The position numbers were made by a program, and so were the translations under genes. The notes under the pieces were generated by a model. The model searched no databases. It was not told the DNA's origin and saw only the letters and a list, made by a program, of their open reading frames with translations. From Candidatus Peregrinibacteria bacterium (lineage in GTDB: Bacteria > Patescibacteriota > Gracilibacteria > UM-FILTER-43-11), in the NCBI GenBank assembly GCA_016932505.1, contig JAFGCT010000023.1:1-64000 (forward strand): a stretch of DNA of 64,000 nucleotides, read 5' to 3'. The stretch's first letter is position 1, and each line of letters opens with the position of its first letter. Shown here piece by piece: positions 44,684-53,545 of this stretch.

Positions 44684-44825
44684 AGATTGTAATTCGTAAT
44701 TCATAGTATTTAATTCATATGTCACCCAAACAAGAATTATTTAGGAATACAAGGATGAGATACTACACCAAAAAAACATATAAAGCAATACATTTATAGG
44801 TAGTTGTCAAAATATTTCTTATTTA

Positions 44826-45122
44826 TTAATTTTCTATATTTTTTAGTTGCTTAATTACTTCTTCTGCAACAAGAGCGCCATATACCTGACTAGATCTAAT
44901 TCCAAATCTGTTTAGTAGTATTGCAAAATCACCAGCAGTATCCACATCCAATACAATATGAATTGTATTATCTAATTCAAGCCTCTGTCCTAAAACAAGC
45001 TGATCAATTGCTGTTCGCATTTTTAAAGTACTTTGTACCATATTAGTAAAAACTTCTCCGTTAAGACCTTGTTTTTCAATTTGAATTACAACACAACCGA
45101 CCTGTTTTTTCTTTTCAGACAT
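44826..45122 (-). CDS. Hypothetical 98-residue protein in the RND group
   Basis: No family is recognised. The product reads as a small alpha/beta protein with a cytoplasmic composition (VGCVVIQIEKQGLNGEVFTN and LDVDTAGDFAILLNRFGIR). It begins MSEKKKQVG with Lys-rich residues and ends in a helix (EVIKQLKNIEN). It lies between the eIF2B-like gene and the RND adaptor in the minus-strand group, 83 bp and 142 bp from them. It might be unrelated to the pump. Confidence 0.55.
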   Translation of the reverse strand: MSEKKKQVGCVVIQIEKQGLNGEVFTNMVQSTLKMRTAIDQLVLGQRLELDNTIHIVLDVDTAGDFAILLNRFGIRSSQVYGALVAEEVIKQLKNIEN

Positions 45123-45205
45123 AATTTAGAATTAATAAAAAAGCAATTTACACAAAAGAATGCAATTGTAAATGAATTACACAATTAAGTCAAACAAATG
45201 AAAAA

Positions 45206-46132
45206 TTACCCCAAATATTTACGTCTTTCTTTTTTTCTCTTCTTAAACATATCATCATACACATCCTTCAGTTCATCGGGGGTAAAAATTCCCTTCTCTG
45301 TAACAATATAATCTACTAAATCTACCGATACCCTATCATGCGAAAATTTAAGCAGGCTAAATTTAATTTCTTGTTGAAGACGATGGCTCTTTTGCATTTG
45401 ATTATAGTAAGATTCCTGTGATTTATCCGTTAAAGGCCAAAGAGAAAATTTTGAAGTGGTTAAAAACACATAAATAGGCTTTTTTTCTAGTTTAAATTGC
45501 GAAATAATGCCCCTACTTCCCGGATCCATAATAAAATTATAATTTTGCTGAATTGTAACTGCTCCTAAAAACACCATATCAACAACTTTTTCCACATGAG
45601 AGAGCATATGAGAAGGTACTACTTTGTGATCAATATTATGATTATAAAGAAAGACAATATTACTTTCAGTTTTTTCGGCATCCTGGCCGGCTACAATTAC
45701 AGAAAAATTATCACTTTGCTGTTTCATAGCATCAAGTGTACTACGAACCGCAGAACTCTGATCGTGAATTAAAATATGCTTATTGTGAACATCGATTTCT
45801 TGGGCATTGCGCACTAACTGTAGCTTCTCAAGCTGATAAGATGCACTAATTCTATCAATAGTTTTAACTAGTTCGCTAATTTTTGATTTATAATTCGTTT
45901 TATCATTTACTTCCAGAATTTTATAAAAACTATTAAGTAAAATTGCATACCTTGGCCTTGTCATCTGCAAAAGCTGAAAAATATTGAGTAATTGCTTTTT
46001 AAACTGCGTGGAATTACGAAATTCATACTGAAGCAATGCGTCTTTAAGAGCATCAAGCACAAGCAAGGAAAACTTATGAGTCCCCAAATCCGCTTCAATA
46101 TCCCTAAATAGTTTTGATAAAACCGTTTGCAT
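45206..46132 (-). CDS. eIF2B/ribose-1,5-bisphosphate isomerase-like protein
   Basis: The 308-residue protein has the fold of the eIF2B-alpha/MtnA/R15P isomerase superfamily: HKHILIHDQSSAVRSTLDAM, then VVPSHMLSHVEKVVDMVFLGAVTIQQNY and KPIYVFLTTSKFSLW. In active isomerases the VxGAD motif carries a catalytic Asp; here it reads FLGAVTI, with Val in its place. The catalytic Cys region is also not evident. The N-terminal 100 residues are helical as in regulatory eIF2B subunits. It may therefore be a non-enzymatic member that binds a nucleotide or sugar phosphate. This is inference. It follows the ArsB/NhaD gene by 32 bp. Confidence 0.65.
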   Translation of the reverse strand: MQTVLSKLFRDIEADLGTHKFSLLVLDALKDALLQYEFRNSTQFKKQLLNIFQLLQMTRPRYAILLNSFYKILEVNDKTNYKSKISELVKTIDRISASYQLEKLQLVRNAQEIDVHNKHILIHDQSSAVRSTLDAMKQQSDNFSVIVAGQDAEKTESNIVFLYNHNIDHKVVPSHMLSHVEKVVDMVFLGAVTIQQNYNFIMDPGSRGIISQFKLEKKPIYVFLTTSKFSLWPLTDKSQESYYNQMQKSHRLQQEIKFSLLKFSHDRVSVDLVDYIVTEKGIFTPDELKDVYDDMFKKRKKERRKYLG

Positions 46133-46164
46133 AAATGTTAAGAGCCCAGACTCCTATTAAAACT

Positions 46165-47496
46165 TTAAAAATAAAAATACCAAACCATTAAATACACAGA
46201 AGATACAGTTAAAGCCATTAGCGTTAAAGGAAGGCTGTATTTTAGATATGAGAGAAAAGTAATTGGAATACCGTGTTTCCTGGCTAAATCCACTCCTATT
46301 ACATTAGCGGATGCACCAATTATAGTTCCATTACCACCAAGACACGCACCAAGAACGAGTGCCCACCAAAGGAGGCTAAAATGTGGATCAGAACCAAGTG
46401 TTGTTTGAATGGTAAAAATAACCGGAATCATTACTGTAACAAATGGAATGTTATCTACAACCATGGATAGTATTCCTGCACTCCATAACACAATTAAAAT
46501 AAGAAGTGCAAAATTATTAGTAGTTCCAATTAAAGAGTGACCAATAATCTCAAGTACGCCAACGCTTTCAAGCCCTCTTACAAGAACAAAAAGCCCCGCA
46601 AAAAAACCAAGGGTGGGCCATTCAACCCTACTGAAAACATTATGGACTTCAATTTTTTTATTTACGATGATCATCAATAAAAACGCACCGCTACAAGCAA
46701 TAACAGCAAGTGGTAAATCAATTATAAATTGAAGTAAAAAACCGATAATAGTAAGAACAATGACAGTCGCAACTGTAATCATGTATGCGGTATTAAGATT
46801 TGTTCGGCAGTATTGATAATGAATTTTTTTAAGCAGAAGATTGCTAAGAAACAGCTTTGATAAATTATGACGAATTGGTTTTAGGTCTTTCCAATTAATT
46901 ACATAAAAAGTGGTAAGAGTAAGAAGAATAATTAAAATTATAGGTAAGCTTAAATGAGCAATAAAACTATTAAAAGATATGCCTGCCATTGTGCCGATTA
47001 AGATATTAGGAGGGTCACCAACTAGCGTTAAAGCACCACCGATATTGGAAAATAAAATTTCCGCAATAACATAAGGAAAAGGGTTATATCCCATTCCGGA
47101 AACAAGAGCAATTGTAATTGGAACTACAATTAAAATCGTAGTTACGTTGTCTAAAAAGGCAGATGCAAATGCGGTCACCAACATAAAAAACAGAAATATA
47201 AGAAAAGGATTACCTTTGGAAAAACTTGCAAGATGAGAATTAATAAGCGCAAAAAGCCCGGATTCCTTGGCAATTTCAACCAAAATCATCATACCCGCAA
47301 GAAGTGCAATTATCTCAAAATTAATAGATTCTACCGCCTCTTCAAAAGTTAAAATTCTGGTCACAATCAAAAGAGTGGCACCCGCAATAGCAACAACCGA
47401 TTTATTCAAAACCTCAAAAACAATTGCAATAAAAGCAAGTACAAATACGCCAACGGCAATTGCAATATCCCAATGATTAATTAGTGTTGATAGCAT
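46165..47496 (-). CDS. ArsB/NhaD-type anion or Na+/H+ permease
   Basis: The 443-residue membrane protein has about eleven or twelve hydrophobic segments. Conserved motifs are FLDNVTTILIVVPITIALV and LVGDPPNILIGTMAGISF, with the second-half counterpart VDNIPFVTVMIPVIF and LGACLGGNGTIIGASANVIG. These fit the ion transporter superfamily containing ArsB, NhaD and the P protein. The substrate (arsenite, Na+, or organic anion) is not decided by these motifs, and no arsR or arsA is nearby. It heads the minus-strand group and is divergent from lysS. Confidence 0.8.
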   Translation of the reverse strand: MLSTLINHWDIAIAVGVFVLAFIAIVFEVLNKSVVAIAGATLLIVTRILTFEEAVESINFEIIALLAGMMILVEIAKESGLFALINSHLASFSKGNPFLIFLFFMLVTAFASAFLDNVTTILIVVPITIALVSGMGYNPFPYVIAEILFSNIGGALTLVGDPPNILIGTMAGISFNSFIAHLSLPIILIILLTLTTFYVINWKDLKPIRHNLSKLFLSNLLLKKIHYQYCRTNLNTAYMITVATVIVLTIIGFLLQFIIDLPLAVIACSGAFLLMIIVNKKIEVHNVFSRVEWPTLGFFAGLFVLVRGLESVGVLEIIGHSLIGTTNNFALLILIVLWSAGILSMVVDNIPFVTVMIPVIFTIQTTLGSDPHFSLLWWALVLGACLGGNGTIIGASANVIGVDLARKHGIPITFLSYLKYSLPLTLMALTVSSVYLMVWYFYF

Positions 47497-47646
47497 TTTT
47501 TATTTGTCTTATTCTAGACTCTTTTTATAATGTAAATCAAGAAAATCGCTTTGTAATCTCTTTTGCCAACTGCTATGCTGACTTATGCAGTTTTTAAAGA
47601 ATTCGATTTAAAAAATTGTAAATTATAAATTTAAATTTAATTAGCT

Positions 47647-49230
47647 ATGTTCTGGGTAGACGAAATTGTAGATAAAATAATCGAAACATATCCAAATTTG
47701 GATGAATTTATAATACGTGATGAAAAAACCTTATCCGGTCCCGTTCATGTTGGTTCACTTAGAGGTGTAGTTATTCATGGAATAATCACGCAAGTTCTTA
47801 ATGAACGTGGTAAAAAAGCCAAATTCGTATTTGAGTTTAATGATTTTGACCCAATGGATGGTATGCCTAAAGAACTCGAAGGAAAAGGGTTCGATGAACA
47901 TATGGGAAAACCTCTATATACGGTTCCTGCACCGGATGGTAATGCTGAAAATTTTGCGGAATATTACGGACAGACTTTTTTGGGTGTAATTAATGAAATC
48001 GGATTTAGACCGGAAGTCCCACATGCAAAAGATGCCTACAAAAGCGGAAAAATGAATAAATGGATTGAGATCGGACTTACAAAAAACAATGAGATACGAG
48101 AAATTTACAAACGAATATCCGGCTCAGAAAAACCGGAACACTGGTCACCGGTAGCAGTAGTATGCGAAAAATGTGGAAAAATAGGCTCAACTGATGTTAT
48201 TTCATTTGACGGTGAAAAAGTTAAATATGTTTGTGCTAAACATAAAGTTAAATGGGCAATTGGTTGTGAACATGAAGGTGAAATATCACCTTATAACGGC
48301 AATGCAAAACTAACATGGAAAGTTGAATGGCCAGCTAAATGGGATGTATATAATGTTACAATTGAAGGAAGCGGAAAAGACCATAATGCCGCAGGAGGTT
48401 CACATAATATCGGCGAAGCAATTTGCAAAGAAATCTCGCATACAAATATTCCATTTAATGTTCCATATGAATTCTTTTTGATTGGAGGAAAAAAGATGAG
48501 TGCTTCAAAAGGCCTTGGTCAATCAGCCAGAGATATTGCAAACTTAGTACCACCAGAGATTCTTAGATATTTAATGATTGCTAAAAAGCCAAATCAACCT
48601 ATTGAATTTGACCCAGAAGGCGATACTATTCCAAGATTATTTGACCAACATGATTCAGCTGCAAAATGGTATTTTGAAAAAGGTGAAAAAGACGTTATGC
48701 AAACAGATTTAGCACGTTCCTTTGAGTTATGCCAGTTATCAGACAAAAAACCAACAGAAAGATATCTTCCAAGATTTTCACAACTTGTATTCATTATGCA
48801 AATTCCAAGGCTTGATGTGTATGAAGAAATGGCTAAAATTAAAGGCTCAGAACTTTCAGATGCAGATAAAGAAGAAATTGATTTACGTATGAAATATGCA
48901 AAAATATGGCTAGAAAGTTTTGCTCCAGATAAATACAAATATGAATTACAAGATGCTCTTCCTGAAATGGCAAAAGAACTAACAGATCTTCAAAAACAAT
49001 TCATTAAAGCACTTTCAGACAAACTTGAATCAGTGGAATGGGATGGAGAATTAATTCATGGAAATATTCATGAAATAGTAAAAGGAAATGAAGATTACAC
49101 ACCAAAAGATTGCTTTCAGGCAGTATACAAACTGTTTCTTGCAAAAGAATATGGTCCTCAGGTAGGTTGGTTTTTATCTGCATTGGATAAGGATTTTGTT
49201 ATAAACCGTTTACAAGAAGCTGTTAAATAA
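47647..49230 (+). CDS. lysS: Class I lysyl-tRNA synthetase
   Basis: It charges tRNA-Lys. This is the class I (Rossmann) form, not the common class II enzyme. The HIGH-like signature is GPVHVGSLRGVV near the N terminus and the KMSKS-like loop is KKMSASKGLG (about 275-290). A zinc-binding pattern (VCEKCGKIGS...YVCAKHK, about 172-200) lies in the insert. At 527 residues it fits the family. Class I LysRS is typical of archaea and scattered bacteria, including spirochaetes and alphaproteobacteria. The origin is probably ancient transfer; codon use looks native. Confidence 0.95.
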   Translation: MFWVDEIVDKIIETYPNLDEFIIRDEKTLSGPVHVGSLRGVVIHGIITQVLNERGKKAKFVFEFNDFDPMDGMPKELEGKGFDEHMGKPLYTVPAPDGNAENFAEYYGQTFLGVINEIGFRPEVPHAKDAYKSGKMNKWIEIGLTKNNEIREIYKRISGSEKPEHWSPVAVVCEKCGKIGSTDVISFDGEKVKYVCAKHKVKWAIGCEHEGEISPYNGNAKLTWKVEWPAKWDVYNVTIEGSGKDHNAAGGSHNIGEAICKEISHTNIPFNVPYEFFLIGGKKMSASKGLGQSARDIANLVPPEILRYLMIAKKPNQPIEFDPEGDTIPRLFDQHDSAAKWYFEKGEKDVMQTDLARSFELCQLSDKKPTERYLPRFSQLVFIMQIPRLDVYEEMAKIKGSELSDADKEEIDLRMKYAKIWLESFAPDKYKYELQDALPEMAKELTDLQKQFIKALSDKLESVEWDGELIHGNIHEIVKGNEDYTPKDCFQAVYKLFLAKEYGPQVGWFLSALDKDFVINRLQEAVK

Positions 49231-49232
49231 CA

Positions 49233-49721
49233 CTATAAATCTTCCTCATATTTTTCACCTATCAGATGTTTAATAGAATCCTTAACCTTTTTGTGTAGCC
49301 CTGAAATAGCGGCAATCATAAGTGTTTTTTGTGTAATTAATTGCATTTTACGAGGCTCGGAGCTTTCAAGTAATTTACCATTTTTATCTCTTGGTAAAGT
49401 TTTTATATTACCTGAAGCAAATTGAAGAGTAACCAATTCGATTGATTCATCTAATAATGATGAAGGTTCAACCATTGCAAGATTAAAATTAATAATACCT
49501 GGCTTCAGTGGAGTCATATTATACACACAGTCATTTTCAGTTTCTAACTCAGATACAGCTAGAGCCTCACAAATAACCTTTCGTAAATAATTTGTTAATT
49601 CTTTTTTGTTTTGAAAGCCGAAGTTAACAAATATTTTGTCTCTAATAGTCTCAAAATTGAACCTTTCTCTTGCTTCTATACCACCCGCAAAAAATTTTGA
49701 ACCGGTTTTTCTTACTTTCAT
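49233..49721 (-). CDS. Hypothetical 162-residue protein
   Basis: No family is recognised. It is soluble, mixed helix/strand, without signal. The start MKVRKTGSKFFAGG is basic and the middle is INFNLAMVEPSSLLDESIELVTLQF. The end is KKVKDSIKHLIGEKYEEDL. It is convergent with lysS, separated by only 2 bp. It may be a nucleic-acid-binding protein by its charge, but there is no real evidence. Confidence 0.55.
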   Translation of the reverse strand: MKVRKTGSKFFAGGIEARERFNFETIRDKIFVNFGFQNKKELTNYLRKVICEALAVSELETENDCVYNMTPLKPGIINFNLAMVEPSSLLDESIELVTLQFASGNIKTLPRDKNGKLLESSEPRKMQLITQKTLMIAAISGLHKKVKDSIKHLIGEKYEEDL

Positions 49722-49832
49722 TAATGCTTATTTAGAATAATAAAGAGGATATTAATAACATATAAACATTTTATACTCAAATATCTTGTTTTTTTACAAT
49801 TAATGAATAAATGAAAAAATGCTTTGTAGTAC

Positions 49833-49861
49833 TTGCTTTTTTATTGAAAATTTGATATAAT
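49833..49861 (+). promoter_or_regulatory. Promoter of the LPXTG surface protein gene
   Basis: TTGCTT, 17-nt spacer, TATAAT, about 25 bp before the start. Confidence 0.6.
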
Positions 49862-49886
49862 GTAATGATTTAATAAAAAATTAATC

Positions 49887-51194
49887 ATGAAAACTAATAC
49901 AAAGAAATCAATATTTGCATTAATCATAGCCACAGCATTGGCTATTCCAACCGTATTTGGTGCGGACTACCCTGAGGATGTAACTGGTGTTACAGCTACA
50001 GCAGTAGATTCAACATCAATCGGTGTATCATGGGATTCTGCAACAGATTCCGTAGGCGGACTTGTTGATCATTATCGTATTTACTATAGTGACAATTCAG
50101 TTCAATCAGCCGGAACAGGTGACTATGAATCACAAATAGATACTCCTAATAATAATACTTCATATGTTGTTACAGGGCTTATGCCAGGTGAAGATTACTT
50201 CTTTTCTGTAACTGCATTTGATACATTGGGTGAAGAAAGTGAATCATATAGCTCTGAGGGAAGTGCTTCTACACCAGCCGAAACAGACACAGAAGAAGAA
50301 ACAGCAGGAGTGGTAACATCTCCTATTGTTGTTGATGTCACAGTAATAGATAGTACCCATATAGAGATTGAATTCTCTGAAAACATTGTGCTTCCTGAAT
50401 TACTTCCTGAGGCATCCTTTAGCATTGAAGAACAAATCAATCCTTCAGCAACATTAGAAGTAACAAGTGCAATGGTTGATCCTGCAAATCCGATGTCAGT
50501 GATTCTTGAAACAGAAGAACAAACATACGGTGTAAATTACATCGTTACAGTCGGAGTAAGTGTTAAAGGTGAAAACAACAATCCTATTATAAGTGGAAGT
50601 ACTGATTCTGGATTATTTGTTGGCTCAGACGTTGTTGCAGATTCTGAGGTAACACCAGTAGTAGAAGAAACTACTCCGGTAGAACCAGAGGAAACAGTAA
50701 CTGTTGAAGAAAGTATTTGTGGAAACGGTATATTAGAAAACGAAGAAGAATGTGATGATGGAAACTTAATAAATAACGATGGATGTGCAGAAACATGTGT
50801 AATAGATGAAGACACAACTCCTCCTGAAGATATTACAAGTCTACTTCTTTCATTTAAGGAACAAGTTGAATCATTCATTGTATTAATGGATTGGACAGCA
50901 AGTGTTGATTCTGCGAAAGATCTTGTAGACCAAATTATCTATCAGAGTATGGATAGAGGAACTACATACGACACAGGTACAGCATTAGGTGCTGAAGCAA
51001 CTCATTACGAACTTCCAAATATGGAAGGTGGTAAGGAATATACATTCAAAATTGCAACTAAAGACGATAATGGAAATGAGTCAGTTGGTGTAGTTAAATC
51101 TATCAGACTTCCTCAAACAGGTCTTGGAATCGGATTCCTATTATTAGGTAGTGCAGTTGCCGCAGGTTCTGCATTAAGACGACGCAAACGATAA
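49887..51194 (+). CDS. Sortase-anchored surface protein with FN3 and Cys-rich repeats
   Basis: The 435-residue product starts with a signal peptide (ALIIATALAIPTVFGA). An FN3-like domain follows (about 28-125, VTGVTATAVDSTSIGVSWDS), then an Ig-like domain (about 140-245). A DUF4215/myxococcal Cys-rich repeat follows (CGNGILENEEECDDGN and NNDGCAETC), then another FN3-like domain (about 310-405). The C terminus is a sorting signal: LPQTG at 408-412, hydrophobic LGIGFLLLGSAVAAGSAL and RRRKR. This would be cut by sortase between T and G. The only sortase in the window is the SLH-sortase fusion at 57.4-58.4 kb, which is a candidate partner. Confidence 0.85.
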   Translation: MKTNTKKSIFALIIATALAIPTVFGADYPEDVTGVTATAVDSTSIGVSWDSATDSVGGLVDHYRIYYSDNSVQSAGTGDYESQIDTPNNNTSYVVTGLMPGEDYFFSVTAFDTLGEESESYSSEGSASTPAETDTEEETAGVVTSPIVVDVTVIDSTHIEIEFSENIVLPELLPEASFSIEEQINPSATLEVTSAMVDPANPMSVILETEEQTYGVNYIVTVGVSVKGENNNPIISGSTDSGLFVGSDVVADSEVTPVVEETTPVEPEETVTVEESICGNGILENEEECDDGNLINNDGCAETCVIDEDTTPPEDITSLLLSFKEQVESFIVLMDWTASVDSAKDLVDQIIYQSMDRGTTYDTGTALGAEATHYELPNMEGGKEYTFKIATKDDNGNESVGVVKSIRLPQTGLGIGFLLLGSAVAAGSALRRRKR

Positions 51195-51213
51195 AATGAA
51201 TTATAAACAAAGA

Positions 51214-51248
51214 GCTCACTCAGCACTATTAGTTGGGTGAGCATTTTT
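51214..51248 (+). terminator. Intrinsic terminator after the LPXTG gene
   Basis: GCTCACTCA pairs with TGGGTGAGC (one G-U) with a 10-nt loop and is followed by ATTTTTG. Confidence 0.8.
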
Positions 51249-51287
51249 GAATCTAGTATCAGTTGACATATCCTATATATATGTTAT

Positions 51288-52133
51288 TTATACCCTAAGA
51301 TACTTTAATAGCTCCTGAATACTAAAACGAAGAAATTCAATTTTAGACCTATCTATTATATCAATACCACCAGACATATTTACGCTTCGACTCACAGCTT
51401 CCGCCTCAGACATAGCAGATAAAGCAGATAGCTCTTCAGGTGTTGGCTGACCGTATTCTGCAAAAAAACCATAACACCCGTTTATATTTGCAAGTCCCAT
51501 ATCCTTTTTCCAGTTATCACCAACAACTCCTACTCTTTTTGGAATTTCTTTTTGGGGAATGTGTAAATATCTGGATAAATCTAGATTTGGCTTAGTATTG
51601 GGTAAGGTCGCGAGATTGTATTCATCATGATAGTGCATATTTACTAATGCTCTGCTATATGGCGATTGAAGTGTCGGATCTTTTTGCACAAACACATTAT
51701 CAAAATATTTACCTAACCCAGCCGCACTTAACCGCCAAACAGCCCTTGTGAGTGGCGCATCGGTAAAAACATGCATATTTATTCCTCTTTGCTGGATTTC
51801 TTCAAGCGTACTATGGACATTTGAATAAGGAATAAATGTTTCTGCACATACACCATCGAATACTGCCTTTGAACCCATAGCTAAATCCATTGAATTTGGC
51901 CCATGCAGAATTGGAATATTTTGTACCACAAAAGGATAATCAAGCGTTCCTGCATTACTTTTGACCTGTCTTATCTCATTTTCGATAACAGACTGGGGAT
52001 AACCGGATTCATTAACCAAAAACTCAACCATAGCTCTTTGAGCTTTAACAAACATATTGGTAAACGACCAAGTAGTGTTATCTAAATCAAAAATCAAATC
52101 TGTGATGTCAAACGTGCTAGCTTTATTTAACAT
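51288..52133 (-). CDS. HAD-family hydrolase
   Basis: The 281-residue protein shows HAD motif I as LIFDLDNTTWSF (DxDxT), motif II near VFTDAPLTRAV, and motif IV near VGVVGDNWKKDMGLAN (GDxxxxD). These suggest a phosphatase of the haloacid dehalogenase superfamily. Motif III Lys is likely in RVGVVGD surroundings. The cap region (about 30-130) suggests a C1-cap enzyme. The substrate is unknown. It is convergent with the LPXTG gene and divergent from the ComEC-like gene. Confidence 0.75.
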   Translation of the reverse strand: MLNKASTFDITDLIFDLDNTTWSFTNMFVKAQRAMVEFLVNESGYPQSVIENEIRQVKSNAGTLDYPFVVQNIPILHGPNSMDLAMGSKAVFDGVCAETFIPYSNVHSTLEEIQQRGINMHVFTDAPLTRAVWRLSAAGLGKYFDNVFVQKDPTLQSPYSRALVNMHYHDEYNLATLPNTKPNLDLSRYLHIPQKEIPKRVGVVGDNWKKDMGLANINGCYGFFAEYGQPTPEELSALSAMSEAEAVSRSVNMSGGIDIIDRSKIEFLRFSIQELLKYLRV

Positions 52134-52226
52134 GTATTTAAAATGGAGGTAATCTTAATACAATTTAATAAAAAAAGCGAACCATATAGTAATGTGATGC
52201 TATTCATTACATCAAACGGATTAAAT

Positions 52227-52256
52227 TTGACAATTTATAAAAAATTATGATATAAA
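52227..52256 (+). promoter_or_regulatory. Promoter of the ComEC-like gene
   Basis: TTGACA, 18-nt spacer, TATAAA, about 28 bp before the TTG start. Confidence 0.55.
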
Positions 52257-52284
52257 CACTATCCAGCACATCACTTTTTGAATT

Positions 52285-53127
52285 TTGGAATTTGTAAATT
52301 GGAATTTACATAAGTGGGTGCTCTCCCACACTATTCTATTTGGAGTTTTATTGCTTGTAACACTTCAATTATTTTCGATTAAGCATTCAGAACTATCTGT
52401 TAGTATTTTGAACGTAGGTCAGGGTGACTCAATTTTAATTCAAACACCTGAATACAAAAATATACTTATCGACGCAGGAGAAAATAGTCAGGTTATTGAT
52501 GAACTAGGTAGCAAGATAAACTTCTTCGACCAAACAATCGATCTAGCTATAATCACACACCCTCACCGTGACCATTTTGGGGGATTTTTGGACGTTATGC
52601 AGAAGTATCCAATCAAACGATTTATGCTTACTGGAGCCTCTGCAAGTGACCCAATGTACACCGCATTATTAGATGCAATCAAAACACAAAAAATCCCAAT
52701 CATTTTTCCCAACAACGACAAAGACCTGCAAATCGGCAAAAATTCATATCTAGATATTATTTATCCACTAAAAGATCAAAATTTACTTGGGCAGAATGTT
52801 GATAATAAAAATAACACTTCAATCGTAGCCAATCTTATAACCAATAATAAGTCACAAATTTTACTAACAGGGGACGCAGAACATGAGGAGGAAAGAGAAA
52901 TCTTACTTAGCGGACAAAATATTCAAAGCCCAATCCTCAAACTCGGCCATCACGGCAGTCGCACCGCGACGTCAAACGAATTCCTTTCTGCGGTTAGCCC
53001 ACAAACCGCCATAATATCCGCAGGAATTAATAATAAATTTGACCATCCTCATCAGGAAACATTAGATAAATTATCAGATATCGAAATATTGCAAACAATT
53101 AATGGAACGATTGAATTTAGTTTTTAG
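52285..53127 (+). CDS. ComEC-type metallo-beta-lactamase-fold hydrolase
   Basis: The 280-residue product matches the hydrolase domain of ComEC/Rec2 DNA uptake proteins: LNVGQGDSILIQTPEYKNILIDAG, then the metal motif THPHRDHFGGFLDV (HxHxDH). Later motifs are ILLTGDAEHEEEREIL and LKLGHHGSRTATSNEFL. There is one N-terminal hydrophobic segment (TILFGVLLLVTLQLF), so it is anchored or exported. The ComEC channel domain is absent, so it is a stand-alone form. The TTG start is weak; a GTG about 10 codons on would remove AT-rich repeat-like sequence. The role may be extracellular nuclease activity. Confidence 0.8.
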   Translation: MEFVNWNLHKWVLSHTILFGVLLLVTLQLFSIKHSELSVSILNVGQGDSILIQTPEYKNILIDAGENSQVIDELGSKINFFDQTIDLAIITHPHRDHFGGFLDVMQKYPIKRFMLTGASASDPMYTALLDAIKTQKIPIIFPNNDKDLQIGKNSYLDIIYPLKDQNLLGQNVDNKNNTSIVANLITNNKSQILLTGDAEHEEEREILLSGQNIQSPILKLGHHGSRTATSNEFLSAVSPQTAIISAGINNKFDHPHQETLDKLSDIEILQTINGTIEFSF

Positions 53128-53152
53128 TTTCATGACATTATATAAAGAAAAA

Positions 53153-53458
53153 TATGGAATATTGATTATAAATAATAAGTACGACAACATTACCCCATAC
53201 CCCGTAGAGACACGATTAATCGTGTCTCTACATAATGAATGTTTAAATAAATTTAGACCACTAAACCCCAATTCCCTTTCATCAATTATTAACCAATTCA
53301 AGGGTGCGGTTAAACACTAGTGTAATAAAAACGGATACCCAAACTTCCAATGGCAATCGCGTTTTTACGACCACATAATTACCAATGACAAAGAATTACT
53401 CAAAATCCAAGAATATATTTATTATAACCCACAAATGTGGGATAGGAATAAAAAATAA
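53153..53458 (+). pseudogene. RAYT transposase remnant with embedded REP palindrome
   Basis: In one frame the sequence reads YGILIINNKYDNIT, resembling HGIIIIDKPQNDIT just after the HUH motif of the 8.2-kb RAYT. A REP palindrome read as PVETRLIVSLH follows. Next comes NSLSSIINQFKGAVKH, then an in-frame TAG, then YPNFQWQSRFYDHIITNDKE and IYYNPQMWDRNKK, nearly identical to the other gene. The N-terminal half and HUH motif are missing and a stop interrupts the frame, so it is dead. It fills most of the gap between the ComEC-like gene and the nucleotidyltransferase. Confidence 0.85.
53204..53231. repeat. REP-like perfect palindrome in the RAYT remnant
   Basis: 28-bp perfect palindrome with half GTAGAGACACGATT. 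It differs from the one at 8418-8445 by a G-to-A change in one arm and the matching change in the other. Confidence 0.9.
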
Positions 53459-53545
53459 AAAATAAAAACTATAAATTGCTTTATTATGGTAAAATAGATT
53501 AAACAAAAGTAATTTTGTAATTTTAAAAATTGTAATAATAAAACC

